In this document: positions 53,516 through 62,147 of the stretch, piece after piece
Numbering within the stretch: the first letter of the stretch is position 1
Layout: each line of letters starts with the position of its first letter
DNA from: Bacteroidales bacterium
GTDB lineage: Bacteria; Bacteroidota; Bacteroidia; Bacteroidales; Marinilabiliaceae
Direction of reading: 5' to 3'
Assembly (NCBI GenBank): GCA_900766825.1
Contig: CAAFWU010000007.1
Location: 15,719 to 79,718 of the forward strand
DNA: 64,000 bases
Notes under the pieces: generated by a model
The model's input: only the letters and a program-made list of their open reading frames with translations
The model's database searches: none
Told to the model about the DNA's origin: nothing
Translations under genes and position numbers: made by a program

Positions 53516-54454
53516 ATGATGCACATTGTTTTTAGCACCGACGATGGCTATGCCGTAGGCTGTGGCGTCTGTATCTGCTCCATAGTCCGACACAACGACC
53601 CTCAGGAGTGCTACTTTCACATATTCACAAGCAGCCTCAATGCCGAAAACAGAGCCAAATTTGCTGAGATTGGCTCAACATACAGCTGCAAAATTGATAT
53701 TGTGGATGTGGACAAAACAATGTTCGACAGCGTGGGCATTAACGGGCGATTCACCGTCTACACCTACTACCGTTTTCTGGCTCCTCAGTTGCTCGACTGC
53801 GACAAGTCACTATACTTCGATTGCGACATTTTGGTTCGAGGCAGCATTAAGGAGCTGTGGGAGACGGACATAACCAATGCCCCGTTGGCCGCTGTTGAGG
53901 ACCAAGCCTATAGTCAGGATCCCAAGCAATTCATTGAACATATTGGTCCTTACAACCATACCTATTTCAACGCAGGCGTCATTTTACTTAACCATGCCTA
54001 TTGGCGCGAACATAACCTCTTGCCCCAACTCATAAAAGCTGCTCAAGAGCATCCATCGTTCACTTTCTACGATCAAGATGCTCTGAACTTCCTTCTTCGC
54101 GACAAAGCAAAGCTCATGAGCCACCGCTTCAACTATCAGTTAGGTTGGACCATGGGCAAAGGGGCTGAGAGTCTGAAAGATAACCCATATCATGTGCCCG
54201 AAGAGGTGGCTGTTGTAATCCATTACTGCTCGTCGGCTCCATGGGTCTATGGCGACTATCATCCGCTGAGCCACCTCTTTTTCGAGGAGTTGGAACAGAG
54301 CCCATGGCGTGGCTACGATATGACCATGACCAATTGGCTCATAACCCTCACCAAACCACTTAAGTTGGTGGACAAGATTTTCAATACCGACAAGGGGTAT
54401 AAACTGACATCGCTCATTGTGTATAAATGGTTCAAACACAGGACCAAAAGATAG
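53516..54454 (+). CDS. GT8-family glycosyltransferase
   Basis: A 312-residue family-8 transferase, paralogue of the gene at 44455-45399. IVFSTDDGYAVGCGVCICSI, metal-binding DCD at 102-104 in LYFDCDILVRGS, HIGPYNHTYFNAGVILLNHA and DQDALNFLLRDKAKL. Composition is host-like although it lies between AT-rich genes. Its last 56 bases (54386-54441) are repeated at 55787-55841 after a gene remnant, a sign of local recombination. Met codons at 53516 and 53519 are both possible starts. Confidence 0.9.
   Translation: MMHIVFSTDDGYAVGCGVCICSIVRHNDPQECYFHIFTSSLNAENRAKFAEIGSTYSCKIDIVDVDKTMFDSVGINGRFTVYTYYRFLAPQLLDCDKSLYFDCDILVRGSIKELWETDITNAPLAAVEDQAYSQDPKQFIEHIGPYNHTYFNAGVILLNHAYWREHNLLPQLIKAAQEHPSFTFYDQDALNFLLRDKAKLMSHRFNYQLGWTMGKGAESLKDNPYHVPEEVAVVIHYCSSAPWVYGDYHPLSHLFFEELEQSPWRGYDMTMTNWLITLTKPLKLVDKIFNTDKGYKLTSLIVYKWFKHRTKR
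54386..54441 (+). repeat. Direct repeat, copy 1 (3' end of GT8 gene)
   Basis: Tail of the GT8 gene starting ACCGACAAGGGGTATAAAC. Copy 2 is at 55787-55841 and differs by one missing A and two substitutions, with 28 identical bases in a row. The two copies flank the frameshifted iron-sulfur gene and the pyruvyl-transferase stub. Confidence 0.9.
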
Positions 54455-54460
54455 GGGAGA

Positions 54461-55689
54461 ATGATTGAGATTTGCCCAAGCGAGCAATGCACTGGCTGCA
54501 CGGCATGCAGTGTGGCGTGTGGCAAGAGTGCCATAAGTATGCAGCCCGATGCCGAAGGGTTCATCCGTCCCGTTATCGATGCCAACCTGTGTGTCGACTG
54601 CGGACGATGCGCAACCGTATGCCCCGTGAACAACGCAGTTGTCAAGAGTGAGCCCAAGCAGATCTTTAGCGGTTGGTCTCGAGACAAGTCCATACGCCTT
54701 CAGAGCACCTCGGGTGGTGCCTTTAGCGAGATTGCCCGTCTGGTACTCTCCGATGGAGGTGCCGTGTGTGGTGCGGCCTACGATGCGGAGCTCAATGTTC
54801 GTCACACCACAGTGGAGACGTGGGAGGATATGGATCGTCTGCGCCGAAGCAAATATGTGCAGAGCGATGCATCGGAGGGCATGAGACAGACATTGGCTTT
54901 GCTCCGTACGGGGCGTAAGGTTCTCTTCTCGGGCACGCTTTTCAGGTTGCCGCCATGCGTAGTTTGGCGGGAGCGAAGGGCGAAAACCTCGTCACAGCTG
55001 AGGTGCTCTGCCATGGTGTGCCATCTCCCATGGTCTACCGCGATTACCTGACCTATATTGAGCACGAGAAGAATTTTAAGATTAACAGTATCAACTTCCG
55101 AGACAAGCGGTTTAGCTGGTCTCACTACAACCTATCAACGACAGGTTGTAGTGGGGAGACGCAAGAGAAGAGGGAGAATATAGGTCACTACTCATCGGAT
55201 CCTTTTTTGCGTGGGTTCCTGACGGAACTGTTTCTGCGTCCCTCGTGCCACACGTGCCGCTATTGCACATCGGGTCGTGTGGCGGACTTTACCATAGCGG
55301 ACTGGTGGGGCTATAAACCTCGCGGGCTTAGAGATAGTGGCTATGCCTATAAGGGGGTGAGTCTGCTCTTGGCCAATACGGAGAGGGCGGTGGCTATGCT
55401 GCCCAAGATGAAAATGTCGCTCCGCCCCCAGACTTTGCAGGAGGCTAAGGGTACAAACCCTGTGCTTAGCAGACCGTTTGAGGCATCGGAGCGGAGAGAG
55501 GCGTTTTGGGAGAGGTATAGGGCTTCGGGGTTCTCGGCAGAGTTGGTGGCTGAGTTCCTTGGTGCTAAGAGAGTTTCGGTTTGTGATAGGGTTTTGGAGA
55601 GGGTTAGGAATTGGGATTTGGTGGTGGTGGCGGTTAAGGTTGTGGGGAAAATAACCTTTATCGGCAAAAAGTTGTTACACATTAAATAA
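54461..55689 (+). pseudogene. Frameshifted F420 hydrogenase beta-like protein
   Basis: Two overlapping frames, 54461-55051 and 54955-55689, together make one protein of the same family as 33641-34807. Upstream frame: CTGCTACSVACGKSA and CVDCGRCATVCPV clusters and KVLFSGT; downstream frame: VTAEVLCHGVPSPMVYRDYL, CHTCRYC, and FTIADWWGYKPRG. The break lies at 54936-54943, where ACGCTTTTCAGG stands for the expected coding of T-P-C-Q, so one base has been lost and the conserved cysteine destroyed. The break is not in a G run, hence probably a fixed inactivation. It follows the GT8 gene by six bases. Confidence 0.85.
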
Positions 55690-55705
55690 GATATAACTCG
55701 TCATC

Positions 55706-55841
55706 ATGCGAATAGGCATAACAACATGGCATACAGGCACAAACCCTGGAACTTTCTTTCAGGTGTTTGGACTATACAAATTTTTAACCGACAGGGGCAT
55801 AAACTGACATCGCTCATTGTGTATAAGTGGTTCAAACACAG
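55706..55841 (+). pseudogene. Pyruvyl transferase stub fused to a GT8 tail
   Basis: The ATG at 55706 opens a clear pyruvyl-transferase N-terminus: RIGITTWHTGTNPGTFFQVF, then GLYKFLTDRGIN, followed by a stop. From 55787 the DNA is not pyruvyl transferase but a second copy of the 3' end of the GT8 gene at 53516-54454, joined at a shared ACCGACA(A)GGGG stretch and out of frame. The best reading is a deletion between a pyruvyl transferase gene and a former second GT8 gene. It restores the order iron-sulfur protein then pyruvyl transferase, as in the intact pair at 33641-35928. Confidence 0.8.
55787..55841 (+). repeat. Direct repeat, copy 2 (GT8 tail in the scar)
   Basis: Near-identical copy of 54386-54441; see that entry. 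It lies at the end of the pyruvyl transferase stub and 30 bases before the GT2 gene. Confidence 0.9.
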
Positions 55842-55871
55842 AAAAAAAATATAACTCATAAGTCTTTGAGA

Positions 55872-56714
55872 ATGGGAGAAAATGGGATAAACAGACCTAA
55901 GTTTTCTATAGTAATTCCACTATACAACAAACAACAAGTAATTAAGAGCACAATAGACTCATGCATAAGTCAGGACTTTACCGACTTCGAGATCGTTATT
56001 GTTAACGATGGATCGACCGATGAGAGTGCTAATGTTGTAAAAGCAATAAAGGATAGTAGAATAAGATTAGTTGAGCAAAAGAATTCTGGTCCTTCGGCAG
56101 CTCGTAACAGAGGATGTGCAGAGGCTAAAGGTGAATGGATTGTTTTTATAGATGCCGATGACCTCTTTTTGCACACTGCACTTAGCACATTCAATGATTT
56201 AATAACTAATTATAGATACGCAAACGCATTCTGCTGTAACTTCTATTCAGAGAAAAATGGGAGACAGGTGCTTTATAGCGAAAAATACAAAAAGGGAATT
56301 GTAAGAAATAACTTTTTTGCTTGGATGACCAAACGCCTCTTTCCAAGAACTGGAGCTTTGGTCATAAGACGTGATGTAATGTTGCAGACTCCGTTCGATG
56401 ATAAACTTCGTCGCTATGAAGATGCTGAGGTTCTGTTCAGAATATTCAGAAAAGAAAAATTTGTGACCTCACCTACTCCTGTGATGATTAACAGACAGGA
56501 CTATAGTGCAGCTGCAAAACCAAGAAAGAACCAAGAAGAAGATTTTCTGTGGCATCTTGATATTAAAGGAAAATCGTTTTGGGAGAGGGTAGCAATTTAC
56601 GAACTGGCGGAGAACAAGAAAAACTCATACCACGTAAAAAATGAGTATGACTCAAGAATAGCAGAAAGAGTGGGATATATTATATGTAGAGCCATAAGAC
56701 ATTTCCAATTATAA
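55872..56714 (+). CDS. GT2-family glycosyltransferase
   Basis: A 280-residue family-2 transferase with GT-A fold. KFSIVIPLYNKQQVIKSTID at the N-terminus, IVNDGSTDESANV for the nucleotide, and the DxD-type DADD at ~94-97 in EWIVFIDADDLFL. The C-terminal RYEDAEVLFRIFRKEKF is a typical acceptor-site ED motif. The ATG at 55872 is preferred to a GTG at 55827, which lies in the repeat of the GT8 tail. It overlaps the next gene by one base. Confidence 0.9.
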   Translation: MGENGINRPKFSIVIPLYNKQQVIKSTIDSCISQDFTDFEIVIVNDGSTDESANVVKAIKDSRIRLVEQKNSGPSAARNRGCAEAKGEWIVFIDADDLFLHTALSTFNDLITNYRYANAFCCNFYSEKNGRQVLYSEKYKKGIVRNNFFAWMTKRLFPRTGALVIRRDVMLQTPFDDKLRRYEDAEVLFRIFRKEKFVTSPTPVMINRQDYSAAAKPRKNQEEDFLWHLDIKGKSFWERVAIYELAENKKNSYHVKNEYDSRIAERVGYIICRAIRHFQL

Positions 56715-57397
56715 TGATACACAGCATCTTGAGCAACATAAAACACTCTATTATAAGGATAAGACTGAGTTTGAAGTATGGCAAGAATCTCAGATTAGGT
56801 CATGAAGTAATAACAAGCATGAGCAGCCAATTTGAAACTCCTTGTAGCATTGGCAATGGCTCTATGTTCAGTGGCTCAATAGGTAAGGGGTCGTACATTG
56901 GAACAAATTGTTTTATAAATGCTAAGATAGGTAGATTCTGTTCAATAGCCGCAAGAGCAAAAACAGTAGGTGGTCGACATCCATACACATATCCTTTTGC
57001 ATCTACGTCCCCATCGTTCTTTTCTCTGCATTCCACCAACGGATTAACATACACCAACACACAGAATTTTGAAGAGAGGAAAAAAGCCGAAGAGAATTAC
57101 TCCGTTGTTATTGGCAACGACTGCTGGATTGGCGACAGCGCAACACTGATTGAGGGTGTGAAAATAAACGATGGGGCAATGGTTTTGGCTGGAGCTGTAG
57201 TGACCAAAGATGTTCCACCATACGCCATTGTAGGTGGTGTGCCTGCTAAGATTTTGAAATACCGTTTCGAAAGCGACACAATAGATTATTTGCTAAAGTT
57301 GAAATGGTGGGACAAAGGCGACAATTGGCTCAAAGAGCATTGTCAAGAGATGTGCAACGGTAATTTACTAACGAACAAACCATTAGACCAAGCATGA
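56714..57397 (+). CDS. Left-handed beta-helix O-acetyltransferase
   Basis: A 227-residue acyltransferase of the CatB/XAT/NodL type. Hexapeptide repeats are seen from GKGSYIGTNCFINAKIGRFC to VVIGNDCWIGDSATLIEGVK and NDGAMVLAGAVVTKDVPPYA, ending with IVGGVPAKILKYRF. The catalytic His is probably in VGGRHPYTYP. It transfers acetyl from acetyl-CoA to a sugar of the repeat unit in the cytoplasm. Starts are coupled on both sides (TAATG before, ATGA after). Confidence 0.88.
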   Translation: MIHSILSNIKHSIIRIRLSLKYGKNLRLGHEVITSMSSQFETPCSIGNGSMFSGSIGKGSYIGTNCFINAKIGRFCSIAARAKTVGGRHPYTYPFASTSPSFFSLHSTNGLTYTNTQNFEERKKAEENYSVVIGNDCWIGDSATLIEGVKINDGAMVLAGAVVTKDVPPYAIVGGVPAKILKYRFESDTIDYLLKLKWWDKGDNWLKEHCQEMCNGNLLTNKPLDQA

Positions 57398-58539
57398 AGT
57401 GGATAATAATTGAGCCAAATGTAGAGGGTCACAGAATAGAGTACTATAACCACCTGTATTGTGCTGCTGTCAAACGAAACGATGAATACATTTTCATTGT
57501 AGACTCACAGTTCGAGCAAAGGAAGAAAGACTATAATTGGCGAGAGGCAGGTAACATAAAAATTGAGATTTTAGACGAAAAGTACACTAAGCGAGCCAAC
57601 GACAAAAACCTAATACTCTCTGCTTTCTGGCGCACAAAAATTCTCTACGATGCCATAAAACGCCATAAAGCCGACCACGTCCTGCTTCTCGAGACTCAGT
57701 TTTTCCTTCCCTTCCTACCTCTGATTAAGAGACTTGCTTTCCCCAAAGTAAGCATAAGTGGCATAATGTTCCGCAGCTACCCATACCGTTGGAAAAATGG
57801 GTGCTCTACATTGGCCATCATTCAGGACAAGATGAAACTGTGGTTGATGTCCAAAACATCGTGTTTCAGAAATATATTCATGGTAAACGATGGCACCACG
57901 GCATGTTTCTTAAACAGAAAATACAGAACCGACATATACAAATTTTTGCCCGACCCAATAATGAAGATATCTATTGAAAATCATGAGGATATAAGGGCAA
58001 AATTCAACATTGGCAAGGACAAGATACTCTTAGCTCAGTTTGGAGGCTTAGGCAAAGAGAAGGGAACACATATTCTCACCAAAGGTCTTAAGCTTCTGCC
58101 CGATGATGTAGCAAATAAATACGTCTGCATATTGGCTGGCAAAGTAAAATCGGACATCAAAGATGGGCTTCTTTCCGACATCGAAGAGCTCAAAACGAAG
58201 ATGAGGGTTATTCTGATAGACGAGTACTGTAGCTATGACTTCATCGGTAATTTGTGCGAAGCTGCTGACTATGGTCTTATGACGTACACTAAGAGTGCCA
58301 TGAGCAGCGGCTGTTTGGGCATCTGCGCACAATTTCATCTGCCTGTTATAGGTACTGGCAAGGATCTTTTGGGTAAGATTATTCGACGAAACCGATTGGG
58401 ACATACACTTAAAGAGGTTACTGCTGAAAACATTCGAGATATTTTGGTTGATATGCCTAAGACAAAGGTTTGGGGATTTGAGGAGTATTGTCGTATTAAT
58501 AGTATTGAGAATTTTACGGGGATTTTGTTGGAGGGGTAG
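57394..58539 (+). CDS. GT4-like glycosyltransferase
   Basis: A 381-residue protein with a GT-B fold. The N-terminus IIIEPNVEGHRIEYYNHLYC is characteristic of a glycan-locus GT4-like group; the C-terminal nucleotide-sugar domain starts LLAQFGGLGKEKGTHILTKG and includes SSGCLGICAQFHLPVIGTG. The classic E-x7-E pair is not evident, so the exact family is uncertain. The start overlaps the acetyltransferase stop by four bases (ATGA). Confidence 0.75.
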   Translation: MKWIIIEPNVEGHRIEYYNHLYCAAVKRNDEYIFIVDSQFEQRKKDYNWREAGNIKIEILDEKYTKRANDKNLILSAFWRTKILYDAIKRHKADHVLLLETQFFLPFLPLIKRLAFPKVSISGIMFRSYPYRWKNGCSTLAIIQDKMKLWLMSKTSCFRNIFMVNDGTTACFLNRKYRTDIYKFLPDPIMKISIENHEDIRAKFNIGKDKILLAQFGGLGKEKGTHILTKGLKLLPDDVANKYVCILAGKVKSDIKDGLLSDIEELKTKMRVILIDEYCSYDFIGNLCEAADYGLMTYTKSAMSSGCLGICAQFHLPVIGTGKDLLGKIIRRNRLGHTLKEVTAENIRDILVDMPKTKVWGFEEYCRINSIENFTGILLEG

Positions 58540-58542
58540 GAG

Positions 58543-59739
58543 ATGAGATTATTAAACCAAGAAATAAGGGTTTGGCCTTTACTTATTAGCATATTAATCT
58601 TATCTAGTTTGGTATACCCAATCAAATATGGAATGCATCTATATGCATTATCTATCTGTATACTAACTACAATCACTCTATTGAGAGGTAAAATAAACAA
58701 ACATGGATTGCCATTTCTATTATTCACTATTTGGCTTCTAATCACATCAATCATACATTTCGCTGTTACATACCGCTGCATAATATTATTACTAATATTA
58801 TTTGCTTTCACTCCAATAATCAGTTCTCCGAAATTAGAAGAACTTAGAGCAAAGATTATTGAGTACATAATAAAATTAACACCTATTCTTACAGTTCCAA
58901 ATTTGATATGCTATATTATTGGATATAATGTCTACTTAGAAATAAAAGAAGGAGAAGTAAGCGAATTGAATTTCAGTGGTTTTTTTATGCATCCAATGTG
59001 GTTGGCTGCAACATGCGGAATCTCAAATATTGTAATTGCTTATAATTATATCAAAAAAGATGGAGGAAGGACAAAACAATTTAAATATATACTAATAAAC
59101 TCAGCTATTTTACTCATCTCACTGTTGTTATCAGTGATTTCTGGGTCAAGATCTGCTCTGACTGCATCTATTCTAGCTATTTGTCTAATGTATTTTCTTG
59201 CTGGGGTCTCTAAAAAAGTAATAATTTATATAGGGCTTCTATTAATATGTTCTTTTCCTTTACTAGTAGATAATAGTACAAGGATACAATCTAAACAGGG
59301 CATAGACGAAGAAAATGCATATGGTTCAAGAACAAGTGTTTGGAGCAATCAATTTACCTCTATCAAAGAAAGTCCAATAATAGGAGCTGGCCACGCTTCA
59401 ATGATAGGCAGTGATGGTAAAGTAATTTCAGGTCGAATGGAAACAGGTTCTGGATGGTTATCTATTTTAAGCCAAACTGGTATTATTGGAACTTTACTAA
59501 TAATGTTATGCTTCCCTCCAATCAAAAAAACTGTTATAGCTGCCCAAAAGAACGACTTTGTCTTATTGGTTCTTACGGTATTCGCATATTTATGTCTACA
59601 CTCGTTATTTGAAGGATACATCTTAACTTGGGGGTATTACCTATGTGCTTTATTTTGGATTTGCATAGGATATTTGTACACTATTGCTAAAAAATCAAAC
59701 ACTAACGAAGAATTAGTTGGATTCCAAACCACCCGATAA
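58543..59739 (+). CDS. wzy: Wzy/O-antigen-ligase-type polymerase (first, intact)
   Basis: A 398-residue polytopic membrane protein of the O-antigen ligase/polymerase superfamily, with about ten hydrophobic segments. The family hallmark is the cytoplasmic SGSRSALTASI after a membrane helix, followed by a large loop with AYGSRTSVWSNQFTSIKESP and IIGAGHASMIGS. It should polymerise repeat units at the periplasmic face. AT-rich. It starts three bases after the GT4-like gene. Confidence 0.85.
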   Translation: MRLLNQEIRVWPLLISILILSSLVYPIKYGMHLYALSICILTTITLLRGKINKHGLPFLLFTIWLLITSIIHFAVTYRCIILLLILFAFTPIISSPKLEELRAKIIEYIIKLTPILTVPNLICYIIGYNVYLEIKEGEVSELNFSGFFMHPMWLAATCGISNIVIAYNYIKKDGGRTKQFKYILINSAILLISLLLSVISGSRSALTASILAICLMYFLAGVSKKVIIYIGLLLICSFPLLVDNSTRIQSKQGIDEENAYGSRTSVWSNQFTSIKESPIIGAGHASMIGSDGKVISGRMETGSGWLSILSQTGIIGTLLIMLCFPPIKKTVIAAQKNDFVLLVLTVFAYLCLHSLFEGYILTWGYYLCALFWICIGYLYTIAKKSNTNEELVGFQTTR

Positions 59740-59804
59740 TATGAAAATTATACAGCATAAAACTGTATAAATCAAAAGGGAGATTCTGAAATAGATAAAT
59801 TGAT

Positions 59805-61090
59805 ATGACTACTAAATGGTACAATATAAGAAAAGAAGTAAGAGCATATGGAGTAGCAATAATTTTTATATGCACAACAGTTGGAACTTACCTTAATTAT
59901 TTCATATCTGCCAGTGGATGGTCAGAACTAGCTACAGCAATAGCAATTATTTCAATTTGCAAATTAAATAATTTAGTTATTGGTAAGAATGTAGTATCAA
60001 ATTGGATACTTGGTATTATCGGCTTCGAACTATTATGTTTGTTCTTTGGAATAGCTATAGGAAAAACGAGTTTGGCTCTTAAACACAATTTGCCTGTTAT
60101 TGCATTAATAATAGCGATTACCTCTAATATACGGGAGGATACAGTATTGTACTCTAAAATAATCCGAGCAACCTTTTGCCTTTCATTTATATGTGTATTA
60201 GTCAGTTTTTATTGCGTCAATAATGAATCAATATATGACCCGAGATATATGATTTTTACCGAATCTGGTAGTGGTGCCCATATTGATACATTCACTATTG
60301 CATTATCTGCTTTGGTAAACATAATTGCTTGCCTTCATTTGAAACTAAACACACGAAGTAAAATATTCAACAATTATTTCCCTATATTTTGCATTCTATT
60401 AGACATCTACCTAACTCTTTCTACTGGTAAAAGATCTCCTTTCATTCAATCTATTGCACTCGTTATATTTTGGATAATCAAAAATTACAATATGGGGGGG
60501 GGGAAAAATTAACACAAAGAATTATATTTGTTGTAATATTTATTAGCATTACAGGTGCTCTCACAACAAGTGATGTCGGAGCAAAGTTAGAATTGAAATT
60601 ACATAGAATACAAAATGGCATAGAAGGCATAGTTACTGGAGAAGAAAAAGAATATGTAGGAGGAAGTGCTGAAGGTAGATTTCACTCAAGACAAAGAACT
60701 TGGGATAAAATATACGAAAATTTTAACTTTAAGACTTTCTTAATCGGTAAAGGCTTATACAATAATGGTCAAATAGACTGTCAACCGCTTGAAATATTTG
60801 CAGATGGAGGTGTTTGCGGCTTGATATTCTACTTATGCATGATTGGATATCCTGTAGTGTTCTTCTTGAAAAAACATAATGACACTATACTTAGTTTTTG
60901 TGCAATGAACACTTTTGTTCAAACTATTATATGTTACACATCAGGAACTGCTTATAGCTTTTTTAGATGGTTCTCATTAGTAATATTCTTCCATATTTTA
61001 TACTTGAGACAAAGAGAAAACCGCAGACAAAAAATCTATTCAAATGAAAATAGCAATATTACAACCTCGAGTTCCACATTACAGAACTGA
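59805..61090 (+). CDS. wzy: Wzy-type polymerase (second), phase-variable, OFF here
   Basis: The gene is split by a ten-G run. From the ATG at 59805 the frame runs 230 codons through about eight membrane segments and STGKRSPFIQSIALVIFWII, then stops at 60512 just after the run. From the run onward another frame continues without a stop to 61090: KLTQRIIFVVIFISITGALT, GSAEGRFHSRQRTWDKIYEN and LIGKGLYNNGQID, the normal second half of this family. Eleven G (or eight) would join the halves as NYNMGGGEKLTQRI, giving about 428 residues, normal for the family. At ten G the protein is truncated before its periplasmic loop. The end overlaps the GT4 gene at 61044 by 47 bases, so translation of that gene may also change with the switch. 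Confidence 0.85.
60494..60503 (+). repeat. Run of ten G inside the second polymerase gene
   Basis: TAT followed by ten G and AAAAATT. In an otherwise very AT-rich gene it coincides exactly with the change of reading frame. Eleven G restores the frame. This is a typical slipped-strand tract. Confidence 0.92.
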
Positions 61091-62147
61091 ATTTTTCAAC
61101 AAAATAAGGGAGAAAAAAGAGATTGAAATTTACACCTATATCAATGAAGATAAATCCAAGAAACTTGGATTCAAAATTGATAACATAGGGGTAAATCATG
61201 TCAAAAATTTCTTCAAAAAAGGACTATTGGCTTACTCCATTAAGCCATTTATTAAAAAGGATATCAATTGTTTGGTCCTTATGCTACATATAGGACACGT
61301 TACATCATGGATCCTTTTGTTAACTAAATTCTTACACAAAAAAAAGATAATATTGTGGGGTCAGGGAATATCGGTAAAAAGGTACTTAAAAGAAGAAAAG
61401 AGTCTTGATTGGAAGATGAAATTGATGGCTAAACTGTCAGACGGATTATGGTTATACACAGAAAAGGAACGACAGCTTTGGGCTAAAGTATTGCCAAACA
61501 AACCGATGATTGCTCTTGGCAATACAATAAGCGGGATTGATGATATTTTAAAGTATCATATTTCTGAAGATAAGAGTATTGTAAAATCCCGATACGATAT
61601 AAAGGAGGATATAATTTTACTATTCTGTGCACGTTTTGAATCTAACTATAGAAGAACCGACCTATTAGAAGAAACAATAAAAAGAGTCGACAACAAAAAA
61701 TATGGTTTCGTCATTATCGGAGACGGAAAAAACAAACCAGACTTTTCTAAGTACAATAACGTCCATGACTTTGGTGCTATATATGACACAAACATCAAGC
61801 AGGAACTATTCTCAATTTCGGACATATACTTTCAACCAGGCTGGGTTGGCTTATCAATTGTAGAAGCAATGGGATATGGGCTTCCAATCTTTACTTTCCG
61901 AAGAAGTGAAGAAACAAAGCAATGTGTTGAATACTCATATATTAAAGAACACGAAAATGGAATTATTTTCGACACAATTGAGGATTGCACTACCACAATT
62001 GAGACAATTGATATAAAGAAAATAAAAGAGATGGGAGTAAAAGCCAAAGAGTTGGTTGCAAATAATCTGACTACAGAAAAAATGGCAAACAACGCTTTAA
62101 TATTGATCGACAAAATCAGTTCCACAAGAAATACCATTTATGCGTAA
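61044..62147 (+). CDS. GT4-family glycosyltransferase
   Basis: A 367-residue GT-B transferase. N-terminus KIAILQPRVPHYRTEFFNKI, nucleotide-binding domain with LLFCARFESNYRRTDLLEET and FVIIGDGKNKPD, and the E-x7-E-like motif in GWVGLSIVEAMGYGLPIFTF. Its first 47 bases overlap the end of the polymerase gene and its last eight bases overlap the acyltransferase gene, so it lies between two phase-variable genes in one translationally linked chain. Confidence 0.87.
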   Translation: MKIAILQPRVPHYRTEFFNKIREKKEIEIYTYINEDKSKKLGFKIDNIGVNHVKNFFKKGLLAYSIKPFIKKDINCLVLMLHIGHVTSWILLLTKFLHKKKIILWGQGISVKRYLKEEKSLDWKMKLMAKLSDGLWLYTEKERQLWAKVLPNKPMIALGNTISGIDDILKYHISEDKSIVKSRYDIKEDIILLFCARFESNYRRTDLLEETIKRVDNKKYGFVIIGDGKNKPDFSKYNNVHDFGAIYDTNIKQELFSISDIYFQPGWVGLSIVEAMGYGLPIFTFRRSEETKQCVEYSYIKEHENGIIFDTIEDCTTTIETIDIKKIKEMGVKAKELVANNLTTEKMANNALILIDKISSTRNTIYA

